The notes: generated from the letters alone by a model not told the origin. A stretch of DNA of 11,411 nt from JACZQZ01 sp046756945 (GCA_046756945.1 JBHHXI010000102.1:1-11411); one strand, 5' to 3'. Shown: positions 1-6,552, numbered from the stretch's first letter. Numbers and translations are program-made.

Positions 1-2
1 CG

Positions 3-89
3 ATCGGAGGCTTTGACGGCGGGCGGCGCGCGGACGCGTGCCCGATCCCGGCGCTGCGCCGGCTGAAAGACCACCCCGATGATCCGTAA
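3..89 (+). CDS. C-terminal fragment of an unidentified upstream gene (partial)
   Basis: An open frame enters from the left edge and ends at TAA (87-89), giving 28 residues that finish in LKDHPDDP. Nearly all its codons end in G or C, as in the real genes here. The frame starting at base 1 also stays open to a TGA at 64-66, so the frame choice is not certain; the longer one is preferred because its stop abuts the Shine-Dalgarno of the next gene (TAAAGGAG). That arrangement suggests an operon with the Sel1-repeat gene. There is too little sequence to assign a family. Confidence 0.4.
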   Translation: MGGFDGGRRADACPIPALRRLKDHPDDP

Positions 90-94
90 AGGAG
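88..94 (+). promoter_or_regulatory. Ribosome binding site deciding the Sel1 gene start
   Basis: AAAGGAG lies 5 nt before the ATG at 100 and overlaps the TAA of the upstream frame. The in-frame ATG at 79 has no comparable site, only a weak GAAAGA further upstream. This favours initiation at 100 and translational coupling to the upstream frame. Confidence 0.5.
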
Positions 95-99
95 CCGCC

Positions 100-795
100 A
101 TGGCCGCGGGCGTCCTGCTGGGCGGCATGATCATGTGGTTCTCCGTCGGCGGCGGCGGCGACCTGGTGGATCTTCAGGTGGCCGCCGACGTGGGCGGCTT
201 CCAGGTCCTCAAGGCGTTGTCCGCCAAGGGCGACCCCCATGCCCAGCACGCCATCGCGGTGCGCTACCGCGACGGCAGGGGCGTCGAACGGGACCTCAGG
301 GCGGCGGTCCGCTGGCACACCCGGGCGGCGAAAAGCGGCAACGCGGATTCCCAGTACATCCTCGGCAGGATGTATGAATTGGGCGAAGGGGTGAAAGCGG
401 ACCCCTACCGGGCCGCCGAGTGGTATGCCCTGGCCGCCGGCGCCGGCAACAACAGGGACGCCCAGTTCGCCCTGGGCCGGCTGTATTACCGCGGGCGCGG
501 CGTGCCCCACGACCCGGGCGAGGCGATCACCTGGTATCTGAAGGCGGCGCGCCAGGGTCACCCGGCCGCCCAGTACGTGATGGGCGCGCTCTACGCCGGC
601 GGCGGGGGCGTCGACCGCGACTACGTGGAAGCCTACAAATGGTATTCCCTGGCCGTTCCCAACGCCGCCGGGGCGATGGCCGTGGACCAGAGGTACGATC
701 CCGTCCTCGCCCGCCGGGCGCTGGCGGCCAGGATGAACCGCTTCCAGATCGCCCGCGCCGAGCGCGAAGCCGGCAACTGGCGCCCCACCCGCTGA
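100..795 (+). CDS. Sel1-like repeat protein, N-terminal membrane anchor or signal sequence
   Basis: The protein has 231 residues from the ATG at 100. A short hydrophobic segment (about residues 2-16, AAGVLLGGMIMWFSV) is followed by a glycine-rich linker, suggesting export or anchoring in the inner membrane with the body in the periplasm. The rest is a row of about four Sel1/TPR-like alpha-helical repeats, recognisable by AQHAIAVRYRDGRGVERD, SQYILGRMYELGEGVKAD, AQFALGRLYYRGRGVPHD and AQYVMGALYAGGGGVDRD, each followed by an A..WY..AA helix. Sel1 solenoids are protein-interaction scaffolds, so no enzymatic activity is expected and the partner is unknown. The start at 100 rests on its Shine-Dalgarno. 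Starting at 79 would add MIRKGAA, whose two basic residues would suit a signal anchor, so that start remains possible. Nothing links the protein functionally to the phosphonate genes. Confidence 0.88.
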   Translation: MAAGVLLGGMIMWFSVGGGGDLVDLQVAADVGGFQVLKALSAKGDPHAQHAIAVRYRDGRGVERDLRAAVRWHTRAAKSGNADSQYILGRMYELGEGVKADPYRAAEWYALAAGAGNNRDAQFALGRLYYRGRGVPHDPGEAITWYLKAARQGHPAAQYVMGALYAGGGGVDRDYVEAYKWYSLAVPNAAGAMAVDQRYDPVLARRALAARMNRFQIARAEREAGNWRPTR

Positions 796-797
796 TT

Positions 798-820
798 GAA
801 GGCCGGCCGGACGGCCCTTC
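798..820 (+). terminator. Possible hairpin terminator after the Sel1 gene
   Basis: Two bases after the stop codon, GAAGGCCG (798-805) can pair with CGGCCCTTC (812-820), with one bulged C and a 6-nt loop. It is followed by CCCCC and then ATATTG rather than a T-run, so it is at best a weak intrinsic terminator. Confidence 0.3.
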
Positions 821-827
821 CCCCATA

Positions 828-856
828 TTGACGCAGGCGGGCGCTTGCCCCACCAT
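828..856 (+). promoter_or_regulatory. Weak candidate promoter for the HAD-amidotransferase pair
   Basis: TTGACG at 828-833 matches five of six bases of a sigma-70 -35 box. The hexamer 17 bp downstream, CACCAT (851-856), is a poor -10. It lies in the only gap upstream of the HAD gene, after the putative terminator. Treat as a guess. Confidence 0.22.
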
Positions 857-907
857 CGGCGCGCATCGCCGCCCGGCAATGGCATTGGAACCCAGGAGCC
901 TCCCCCC

Positions 908-1666
908 GTGAGCAAGGCAATCAGGGCCGTCACCTTCGATCTGTGGGACACCCTCATCCGCGACGATTCCGACGAGCCCAGGCGCAGGGCCAAGGGGCTG
1001 CGGACCAAGGCCGACGAGCGCCGGCAACTGGTCTGGGAGGCGCTGGACCGCCGCCGGCCCATTGCCTTCGACGACGTGCGCCTCGCCTACGACGTGGCGG
1101 AAGCCGCCTTCAACACCCTGTGGAAGGAACACAGCATCACGTGGACCATCGCCGAACGCCTGGAGGTGATATTCGGCGGACTCGGCCGCACCCTGCCGGG
1201 CGACGACGACGAGCGCCTGATCGAGGCGCTCGGGCGCATGGAAGTGGACATCCCGCCCGATCCCGTGGCCGGCGCCCGGGAGGCGCTGGAGGCGCTTTCG
1301 GGACGCTACAAGCTCGGCGTCGTCTCCGACACCATCCTCACCCCCGGGGCCCGGTTGCGCGATCTGCTGGAGGCGCACGGGTTGAAACGGTATTTCGCCG
1401 GCTTCGCCTTTTCCGACGAAGTGGGCCATTCCAAGCCCGACCCCGCCATGTTCCGTTCCGCGGCCGGCCAGCTGGGGGTCGAGGTGACCGAGATGGTCCA
1501 TGTCGGCGACCGCGACCACAACGACGTCCGCGGCCCTCAGGCGCTGGGCATGAAGGCGGTCCTGTTCACCGCCGTGCGCGATGCCGACAGGAACGGCACG
1601 TCGGCCGACGCCGTGTGCGACAGCCACGCCAATCTCCCCGGCGCCATCGACGCCCTGGCCGGCTGA
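908..1666 (+). CDS. HAD-superfamily hydrolase with variant nucleophile motif FDLWDT
   Basis: This is a cytoplasmic protein of 252 residues starting at GTG 908, with AGGAG (894-898) 9 nt upstream. The four HAD motifs are in order: motif I FDLWDTL with nucleophile D11, motif II Ser140 in GVVSDT, motif III Lys176 in GHSKPDPAMF, and motif IV D201 and D206 in VGDRDHNDV. An alpha-helical cap of roughly 90 residues sits between motifs I and II, so it is a subclass I cap. The general acid/base Asp two positions after the nucleophile in typical HAD phosphatases is Trp13 here. Dehalogenases and phosphonoacetaldehyde hydrolase (PhnX) also lack that Asp, so phosphate-monoester hydrolysis should not be assumed. 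The amidotransferase-like gene follows after 32 bp on the same strand. The substrate is unknown. The nearby phosphonate importer makes a C-P or C-X hydrolase conceivable, but that is inference only. Confidence 0.9.
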   Translation: MSKAIRAVTFDLWDTLIRDDSDEPRRRAKGLRTKADERRQLVWEALDRRRPIAFDDVRLAYDVAEAAFNTLWKEHSITWTIAERLEVIFGGLGRTLPGDDDERLIEALGRMEVDIPPDPVAGAREALEALSGRYKLGVVSDTILTPGARLRDLLEAHGLKRYFAGFAFSDEVGHSKPDPAMFRSAAGQLGVEVTEMVHVGDRDHNDVRGPQALGMKAVLFTAVRDADRNGTSADAVCDSHANLPGAIDALAG

Positions 1667-1698
1667 GCGCGGCGGAAGCGGGAAACAGGGAAGACGGG

Positions 1699-2562
1699 AT
1701 GACGGGCGGGCCGCGGATTTTGATCGTCGACGGGTATACCAGCGCCGCGCGGGCCGAACTGGCGGCCGGCGGGGCGTCGGTGGCCGGCGATCTGTATGCG
1801 GCCATGATCGGCAACGTGCTGCCCGGCGCCCGCTGCGACATCGTCTTTCCGTCCGATCCCGGCGCCGCCCTGCCCGAGGGCGCGGCGCTCGCCGGGTACG
1901 ACGGCATCGCCTGGACCGGCTGCAGCCTGACCGTCTATCACGACACGCCCGAGGTGCGGGCCCAGGTCGACTTCGCCCGCGCCGCGTTCGCGGCGGGCGT
2001 GCCCAGCTTCGGCAGCTGCTGGGCGGCCCAGATCGCCGTCGTCGCCGCCGGCGGCTCGGTCGCGGCCAATCCCCGCGGCCGCGAGATGGGCATCGCGCGC
2101 AAGATCGCGTTGACGGCGGAGGGGCGCGGCCACCCCATGTACGCGGGCAAGGCCTCGGTGTTCGACGGCTTCATCAGCCACGTGGACGAGGTCACGCATC
2201 TGCCTCCCGGCGCGGTGGTGCTGGCGTCGAACGCGTTTACCCGGGTGCAGGCGGTCTCGGTCACCTACCGGGGCGGAACCTTCTGGGGCCTCCAGTACCA
2301 CCCCGAATACGACCTGCACGAGATGGCGCGGCTGGTCTTTTGCCGCCTGGAGATCCTGACCGAACTGGGGTTCTTCAAGGACCGCCAGGCGGGCGAGGCG
2401 TACGTGAACCACCTCGAGGCCCTGCACCAGGACCCGGCGCGGCGCGACATCGCCTGGCTGCTCGGCATCGACGACGACGTGATGGACGAGGACGTGCGGC
2501 GCCTCGAGGTGCGCAACTGGATCCAGCGCCTGGTGCTCCCGGCCATGCAGTTGCGGCGTTAG
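1699..2562 (+). CDS. Class I glutamine amidotransferase-like protein (GMP-synthase GATase type)
   Basis: The protein has 287 residues from the ATG at 1699, which is preceded by the purine-rich GGGAAGACGGG. Residues 6-215 form a class I GATase fold. It has a nucleophile-elbow cysteine C107 in FGSCWAAQ and the partner His-Glu pair H201 and E203 in LQYHPEYD, so the Cys-His-Glu triad is complete and glutaminase or gamma-glutamyl-hydrolase chemistry is plausible. Family members either supply ammonia to a synthetase or hydrolyse gamma-glutamyl bonds (PuuD-like). No synthetase partner is adjacent. About 70-80 residues follow the domain (from roughly residue 216), including the acidic stretch GIDDDVMDEDV, longer than a bare GATase domain needs. 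It probably shares a transcript with the HAD gene. Its stop overlaps the lysR stop on the other strand. The substrate is unknown. Confidence 0.88.
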   Translation: MTGGPRILIVDGYTSAARAELAAGGASVAGDLYAAMIGNVLPGARCDIVFPSDPGAALPEGAALAGYDGIAWTGCSLTVYHDTPEVRAQVDFARAAFAAGVPSFGSCWAAQIAVVAAGGSVAANPRGREMGIARKIALTAEGRGHPMYAGKASVFDGFISHVDEVTHLPPGAVVLASNAFTRVQAVSVTYRGGTFWGLQYHPEYDLHEMARLVFCRLEILTELGFFKDRQAGEAYVNHLEALHQDPARRDIAWLLGIDDDVMDEDVRRLEVRNWIQRLVLPAMQLRR

Positions 2563-3452
2563 CCCGCCGGCGTCCGTTGCCGGCGCCGGGCCAATATCTC
2601 GTCGACCATTTGCAGGAAAGCGCGGATGAGGCGAGCCTCCTTTCGCTCCTCCAGGCAGACGACATGGGCATAGGTGTAGAGCTCGGCGTTGGATACCGTG
2701 AGAGGGCGCAACTTCGGGTGCGCGATGAATTCGATCTCCGAGACGACGCCGATGCCGATCCCCTGCACCACCGCCAGCCAGACCGCCTCGCGGCTGCCGA
2801 TTTCCATCACCGGGTCGATCGTGACGCCGGCCTTGGCGAGGGCGCCCTCCAGCGCAAGGCGCGTGGTTGACCCGACCTCGCGCAGCACCATCCGCTGGCC
2901 CTCCAGGTCCTCGATCCTGACGGACTTTCTGTTGGCCCAGGGATGGTCCATGTTGACGAACACCACCACCGGGTGGCGGCTATAGGGTTTGGCGTAGAAT
3001 CGGGGATCGGCCTCGACGCGGGCGAGGATCGCGATATCGGACCGGAAATCCAACAGCCCCTGCAGCACTTCCTGGGAATTGCCGATCATCACCGAAACCT
3101 TCATCTCGGGATAGCGCTCGTTGAACCGGGCCAGCATTTCGGTCGCGTGGTAGGGCCCCACGGCGCCAACCCTCAAATGCCCGGCATGAAATCCGCCGGC
3201 GGCGTTCAACAGATCGACCGCTTCCTCCTGGAGACTGAACAGGCGCTGGGTGACGGCGAGCAGGGACAGGCCGACCTCGGTCAACTGCACGCCGCGTCCC
3301 CGCCGGTGGAACAGTTCCACGCCGAAGTAATCCTCCAGGGCCTTCACCTGGCTGGTAACGGTCGGCTGGCCGATCTTCAGGGATTTCGCGGCGGCCGTGA
3401 ATCCGCCCTCGGTGGCGACCGCGTGAAAGGACCTCAACTGGGTGTGATGCAT
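2559..3452 (-). CDS. LysR-family transcriptional regulator, probably of the phosphonate locus
   Basis: The protein has 297 residues, starting MHHTQLRSFH. Residues 1-60 are the LysR winged helix-turn-helix (ATEGGFTAAAKSLKIGQPTV, then SQVKALEDYFGVELFHR). The remainder is the two-lobed periplasmic-binding-protein-like effector domain (GHLRVGAVGP at about residue 94). LysR proteins bind T-n11-A dyads and usually activate a divergent operon while repressing themselves. Here the divergent neighbour is the iron ADH-phnDCEE operon 88 bp away, and repeated TGYATTGGA sites lie between them. It resembles the LysR family associated with 2-aminoethylphosphonate catabolism, but that assignment needs a profile search. 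An in-frame start at 3593 would add 47 residues and run into the divergent gene; LysR proteins normally begin within a few residues of the helix-turn-helix, so 3452 is preferred. The inducer is presumably a phosphonate or its metabolite. Confidence 0.92.
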   Translation of the reverse strand: MHHTQLRSFHAVATEGGFTAAAKSLKIGQPTVTSQVKALEDYFGVELFHRRGRGVQLTEVGLSLLAVTQRLFSLQEEAVDLLNAAGGFHAGHLRVGAVGPYHATEMLARFNERYPEMKVSVMIGNSQEVLQGLLDFRSDIAILARVEADPRFYAKPYSRHPVVVFVNMDHPWANRKSVRIEDLEGQRMVLREVGSTTRLALEGALAKAGVTIDPVMEIGSREAVWLAVVQGIGIGVVSEIEFIAHPKLRPLTVSNAELYTYAHVVCLEERKEARLIRAFLQMVDEILARRRQRTPAG

Positions 3453-3491
3453 TGGAAATTCCAATACATACAATGGATTTTTTGCATTGGA
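3448..3491. promoter_or_regulatory. Cluster of LysR-type operator half-sites (TGYATTGGA)
   Basis: The 9-mer TGCATTGGA occurs at 3448-3456 and again at 3483-3491, start-to-start distance 35 bp. An inverted copy, TCCAATACA (reverse complement TGTATTGGA), lies at 3460-3468, and a degenerate direct copy, TACAATGGA, at 3469-3477. The first two copies in opposite orientation form the dyad ATTGGAA-A-TTCCAAT (3451-3465). A second, looser dyad is CAATG-n9-CATTG (3471-3489). The leftmost site overlaps the lysR start codon (3450-3452), consistent with autoregulation. The right-hand sites sit where the -35 region of the divergent promoter would be, consistent with activation. Confidence 0.6.
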
Positions 3492-3493
3492 GC

Positions 3494-3523
3494 GATAATG
3501 CCAGATGTGAAATCCTTTTTCAA
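3494..3523 (-). promoter_or_regulatory. Candidate overlapping divergent promoters (lysR and iron ADH-phn operon)
   Basis: On the minus strand, TTGAAA (3518-3523) and CATTAT (3495-3500) are separated by exactly 17 bp and would place the lysR transcript start near 3488. On the plus strand, GATAAT (3494-3499) is a five-of-six -10 box for the dehydrogenase-phn operon, but the hexamer 17 bp upstream (CAATGG, 3471-3476) is not a -35. It instead lies inside the operator cluster, as expected for an activator-dependent promoter. The two -10 boxes occupy almost the same bases, so the promoters should compete. Confidence 0.45.
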
Positions 3524-3540
3524 ATGGGAGGCGGGGCCGG

Positions 3541-4665
3541 ATGTGGACATACGCCAACCCGGTCGAAATAATTTTCGGGGAGGACACGCTCAACCAGGTC
3601 GGTCACCGGCTTGGCGGCGGTTCGTACTGCCTGGTCACCTACGACGAGCCGTACTTCTCCCGGCTCGGCGATCGGATTTCGGCCCTCGCCGGTCCCCCGG
3701 CGATCACCGTCGACACCATAACGCCCAATCCGGATTTCGGCGTCCTGGAGGAATCCTGCGCCCGGTTTGCCGAAGCGGCGGATATTCCCGACGTGATCGT
3801 GGCCCTGGGCGGGGGGTCGGTCATCGACGCGGCGAAGGTGCTGGCGGCGGCTTTGGGCGACTTCTCGCGGGTGCGCCGATTCCTGGAGACGGGAGAGGGG
3901 GGCGACCGGCTGGGCGCCGTTCCGATCGTCGCAATTCCGACCACCGCCGGCACCGGCAGCGAGGTGACGTGCTGGGCGACCGTATGGGATACGGAGGCCG
4001 AGAAGAAATACTCGCTGTCCACGCCCGGCCTGTACCCGCGGTGCGCGCTGATCGATCCGACGCTGATGGTGAGCGCGCCCCGCGACTTGACCGTCAGCAC
4101 CGGGCTGGACGCGCTGTCCCATTCCCTGGAGAGCCTGTGGAACCGCAACGCGAACCCGGTATCCGCCCACCACGCGGTGTTCGCGGCGCGGGAAATCCTT
4201 GCCCACCTGCCGGCCCTGGCCGAGGATCTTGAAAACCGGCGTCTTCGAAGCCTGATGGCCCTGGCGGCGTTGTCTGCCGGTCTTGCCTTCTCCAACACCA
4301 GGACGGCGCTGGCCCACTCGCTGTCGTATCCGATCACCCTGCGCTACGATGTGCCCCATGGGGTGGCGTGTTCTTTCAGCCTTCCCCTGGTGATGCGCAG
4401 CGTCATCGGCACGGATGCGACCTGTGATGCGTCTTTGCGCCGGATCTTCGGCCCCGATCTTACCTACGGCGTCGAGCGCCTTTCGCAATTCCTGACCGGG
4501 CTGGGCGTTTCCACCGATCCACGGGACTACGGCATCGACGACGATGAAATGGGCGAGCTTCTCGTCGCCGCGTTCGCCGGCGAGCGGGGCCAGAACTTTA
4601 TCGGTACACGTGAAAGAATTTCGGTTGTGCAGGGGGTGCAGGTGGGTAAAACATCCACCGGCTGA
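3541..4665 (+). CDS. Iron-containing alcohol dehydrogenase, phosphonate-associated type (candidate phosphonoacetaldehyde reductase)
   Basis: A cytoplasmic NAD(P)-dependent enzyme of 374 residues with GGGAGG 9 nt before the ATG. The Rossmann-like N-domain carries GGGS (90-93) and PTTAGTGSE (133-141) for the nucleotide. The helical C-domain supplies the metal ligands expected of the family: D190 and H194 (TGLDALSH), H259 (ALAHSLSYP) and H273 (DVPHG). The position of the proton-relay histidine of FucO-type enzymes, four residues after H259, is Tyr263. The opening NPVEIIFGEDTL, AHSLSYP and PHG resemble the phosphonate-metabolism-associated Fe-ADH group and PhpC, which reduces phosphonoacetaldehyde to 2-hydroxyethylphosphonate; this is from memory and untested. 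It leads the phn operon, divergent from lysR and 65 bp before phnD. The last 20 or so residues (after GQNFIGT) look unlike a family tail and use rarer codons (AGA, ACA, ATT). Confidence 0.88.
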   Translation: MWTYANPVEIIFGEDTLNQVGHRLGGGSYCLVTYDEPYFSRLGDRISALAGPPAITVDTITPNPDFGVLEESCARFAEAADIPDVIVALGGGSVIDAAKVLAAALGDFSRVRRFLETGEGGDRLGAVPIVAIPTTAGTGSEVTCWATVWDTEAEKKYSLSTPGLYPRCALIDPTLMVSAPRDLTVSTGLDALSHSLESLWNRNANPVSAHHAVFAAREILAHLPALAEDLENRRLRSLMALAALSAGLAFSNTRTALAHSLSYPITLRYDVPHGVACSFSLPLVMRSVIGTDATCDASLRRIFGPDLTYGVERLSQFLTGLGVSTDPRDYGIDDDEMGELLVAAFAGERGQNFIGTRERISVVQGVQVGKTSTG

Positions 4666-4720
4666 CCCCCTGCCGTCCGGAGTACGACGACCCGAAGACC
4701 AAGGACTGAAACAAACAAAG

Positions 4721-4726
4721 GGAGGT
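4721..4726 (+). promoter_or_regulatory. Strong ribosome binding site of phnD
   Basis: GGAGGT (within AAAGGGAGGTACCC) lies 4 nt before the ATG at 4731. It is the best Shine-Dalgarno in the operon, fitting the need for excess binding protein over the membrane components. Confidence 0.6.
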
Positions 4727-4730
4727 ACCC

Positions 4731-5696
4731 ATGACACGCTTCAAACAACGGAACGGAAAAGGTCCGCGGCGCACGCTTTGGAAGCTGGCGGCCGGGGCCG
4801 CGCTGGGGGTCGCGCTGGTTTTTGGCGTAGCCCCGTCAGGGAGCCAGAAAGCGGTTGCGGCGGCCTGTGAGAATCCCGACGTCCTGACCTTTTCCATCAT
4901 CCCCACCGAGGAGACGATCCAGGAGTTGACCCTGTACAAACCGGTCATCGATTACCTGTCGAAGATGACCGGCAAGAAGGTGGAATTCTACATGCCCACT
5001 TCGTACGCCTCCGTGATCGAGGCGATGCTGGGCGGATGGGTGGACGTGGCCGTTCTCGGCCCCTATTCCTACGTCATCGGCAACGCCAAGGATTCCAACA
5101 TCGAGGTCTTCGCCACCTACGCCAAACGGCCGGGGCACCTGCAGGAAGAGGGGCCGGGGTACAAGGCCGCGCTGGTCACCAGGAAGGGCAGCAAGTTCAC
5201 CTCGATCGACTCCCTCAAAGGGACCGTGATCGGCCTCACCGATCCCGCCAGCACCTCGGGCAACCTGGTTCCCAGGGTGGTATTCACCAAGAAGATCCAC
5301 TCCCCGCTCGAGAAGTACTTCAAGAAGATCGTCTATACGGGCGGTCACGACCTGTCCACCATGGCCGTCTTCGACGGCAAGGTGGACGCGGCGTTCGTCG
5401 CCACCCATCGCTTCGACAACGTTGTCGACCGGGGCATGGTGAAAATGGGGGACTTCAACGTTCTGTGGTCCTCGCCGGCGATACCGCAGGACCCCTTCGC
5501 CTACCGCATGACCCTGTGCGAGGACCTGCGCAAGAATATCGCCAAGACGTTCCTCACCCTGCACACGCAGCCGGCGACCAAGAAGTTCCTGGACAATGTG
5601 AAGTCGAACAAATTCGTGAAGATGACGTCCGCGGACTACGACGTCATCCGGGCCCTCAAGAAGGCCAAGGATGCGCGTAAGAAGAAAAAGAAGTAA
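4731..5696 (+). CDS. phnD: PhnD-type phosphonate ABC transporter substrate-binding protein
   Basis: A periplasmic binding protein of 321 residues. The N-terminus is basic with a twin arginine (GPRRTLWK), followed by a hydrophobic core (about 19-33) and AVAAA before Cys46. Signal cleavage is expected around 43-45, by Sec, or less likely Tat. Mature-protein hallmarks of PhnD are the start LTFSIIPTEE (53-61), VDVAVLGPYSYV (104-115), the phosphonate-gripping Ser-Thr-Ser at 174-176 in TDPASTSGNLVPR, H206 in TGGHDLS, and D219 in GKVDAAFVATHRFD. Two cysteines (46 and 263) could form a disulfide. The C-terminus ends in an unusual basic tail, ARKKKKK. It delivers phosphonate to PhnC-PhnE-PhnE encoded directly downstream. 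The ligand could also be phosphite or a phosphate ester, since PtxB-like relatives share this fold. It is the first gene of the importer, order D-C-E-E. Confidence 0.95.
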   Translation: MTRFKQRNGKGPRRTLWKLAAGAALGVALVFGVAPSGSQKAVAAACENPDVLTFSIIPTEETIQELTLYKPVIDYLSKMTGKKVEFYMPTSYASVIEAMLGGWVDVAVLGPYSYVIGNAKDSNIEVFATYAKRPGHLQEEGPGYKAALVTRKGSKFTSIDSLKGTVIGLTDPASTSGNLVPRVVFTKKIHSPLEKYFKKIVYTGGHDLSTMAVFDGKVDAAFVATHRFDNVVDRGMVKMGDFNVLWSSPAIPQDPFAYRMTLCEDLRKNIAKTFLTLHTQPATKKFLDNVKSNKFVKMTSADYDVIRALKKAKDARKKKKK

Positions 5697-5708
5697 CCAA
5701 CCTGATAT

Positions 5709-5746
5709 CCCGGCCCGACGCGGCGACACGACCGCTTCGGGCCGGG
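5709..5746 (+). other. Strong intercistronic hairpin between phnD and phnC
   Basis: CCCGGCCCGA (5709-5718) pairs perfectly with TCGGGCCGGG (5737-5746). A further 4-bp stem inside the loop (GCGG 5720-5723 with CCGC 5732-5735) extends it. There is no following T-run. Sited just after the binding-protein gene, it fits the known pattern in importer operons where a hairpin protects the upstream mRNA and partly attenuates the ATPase and permease genes. It fills part of the 101-bp gap. Confidence 0.65.
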
Positions 5747-5797
5747 GCGCCCTGCGCAGGTGTCTTCCACGCCGGACCGTGGAAACGAGAGAACCTT

Positions 5798-6550
5798 ATG
5801 GCGGTATTGGAAATCATCGACCTCAGGGTGCGCTACAGCCTTTCCGGGCCGGAGGTTCTGAAAGGGATTTCCTTCACCGTCGAAGCGGATGACTTCTTCG
5901 CCATCATCGGCCCCAGCGGGGCCGGCAAATCGACTCTGATCCGTTGCATCAACAGGTTGGTGGAGCCTGCCTCGGGCCAGGTCGTCTTCAACGGTTTCGA
6001 CATCGCCAAGGTGAGCCATCGCAAACTGCGCCACGTGCGGCGCAACATCGGGATGATCTTCCAGGAGTTCAACCTGGTCGAGCGCATGTCGGTGATGGAC
6101 AATGTGCTGTCGGGAAGACTGGGGTACGTGGGAAACCTGAGAAGCGTCTTCCGCATGTTTTCCAGGCGGGACATCCAAAGGGCGTTGGAACTCCTGGACC
6201 GGGTCGGGCTTACCGACCATGTGGACAAGCGCGCCGATCAGTTGAGCGGCGGCCAGCGTCAGCGTGTCGGCATCGCCCGCGCCCTGATCCAGGACCCAAA
6301 GCTGCTGCTGGTGGACGAGCCCACGTCCAGTCTCGATCCCAAGATTTCCCGCGAGGTGATGGGGCTGATTAAGGAGATGGCGCAGGAGTTCAAGGTTCCG
6401 GTCCTGTGCAACATCCATGATGTTCAGCTGGCCCTGGAGTTCTCGAACAAGATCATCGGCCTTCAGGACGGCGTGAAAATGTTCCATGGTCCCACGGGCA
6501 CGGTCGACAAACAGGCGCTCGACGACATTTACGCCATGGAAATACTCTGA
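5798..6550 (+). CDS. phnC: PhnC-type phosphonate ABC transporter ATP-binding protein
   Basis: A 250-residue ABC ATPase that energises the importer on the cytoplasmic face of the inner membrane. All core motifs are present: Walker A GPSGAGKST (38-46, K44), Q-loop Gln89 in FQEFNLV, signature LSGGQRQR (149-156), Walker B LLLVDEP with catalytic E174, D-loop SSLD (177-180), and switch His207 in NIHDV. The insertion SGRLGYVGNLRSVFRMFSRR (105-124) between Q-loop and signature is typical of PhnC and separates it from amino-acid importer ATPases. The start has only a weak GAGAG upstream, consistent with lower expression than phnD. The stop is followed 2 nt later by the first permease gene. Confidence 0.95.
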   Translation: MAVLEIIDLRVRYSLSGPEVLKGISFTVEADDFFAIIGPSGAGKSTLIRCINRLVEPASGQVVFNGFDIAKVSHRKLRHVRRNIGMIFQEFNLVERMSVMDNVLSGRLGYVGNLRSVFRMFSRRDIQRALELLDRVGLTDHVDKRADQLSGGQRQRVGIARALIQDPKLLLVDEPTSSLDPKISREVMGLIKEMAQEFKVPVLCNIHDVQLALEFSNKIIGLQDGVKMFHGPTGTVDKQALDDIYAMEIL

Positions 6551-6552
6551 TC

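Noticed and set aside
845..907. TTG start extending the HAD protein by 21 residues
   Set aside because: The added residues (rich in Pro and His) resemble no HAD N-terminus, and the GTG at 908 has AGGAG at proper spacing directly before motif I.
943..1698. Long open frame continuous with the amidotransferase but starting inside the HAD gene
   Set aside because: Its first 252 codons are an Arg/Pro-rich shadow of the HAD gene; recognisable protein begins at the ATG at 1699.
3453..3593. Upstream in-frame start giving the LysR protein 47 extra residues
   Set aside because: It would overlap the divergent dehydrogenase gene and cover both promoters; LysR proteins start just before the helix-turn-helix, as the ATG at 3452 does.
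4860..4870. Possible lipobox at Cys46 of PhnD
   Set aside because: The residues before the Cys are all Ala and lack the usual Leu/Val/Ile at -3; an ordinary signal peptidase I site fits better.
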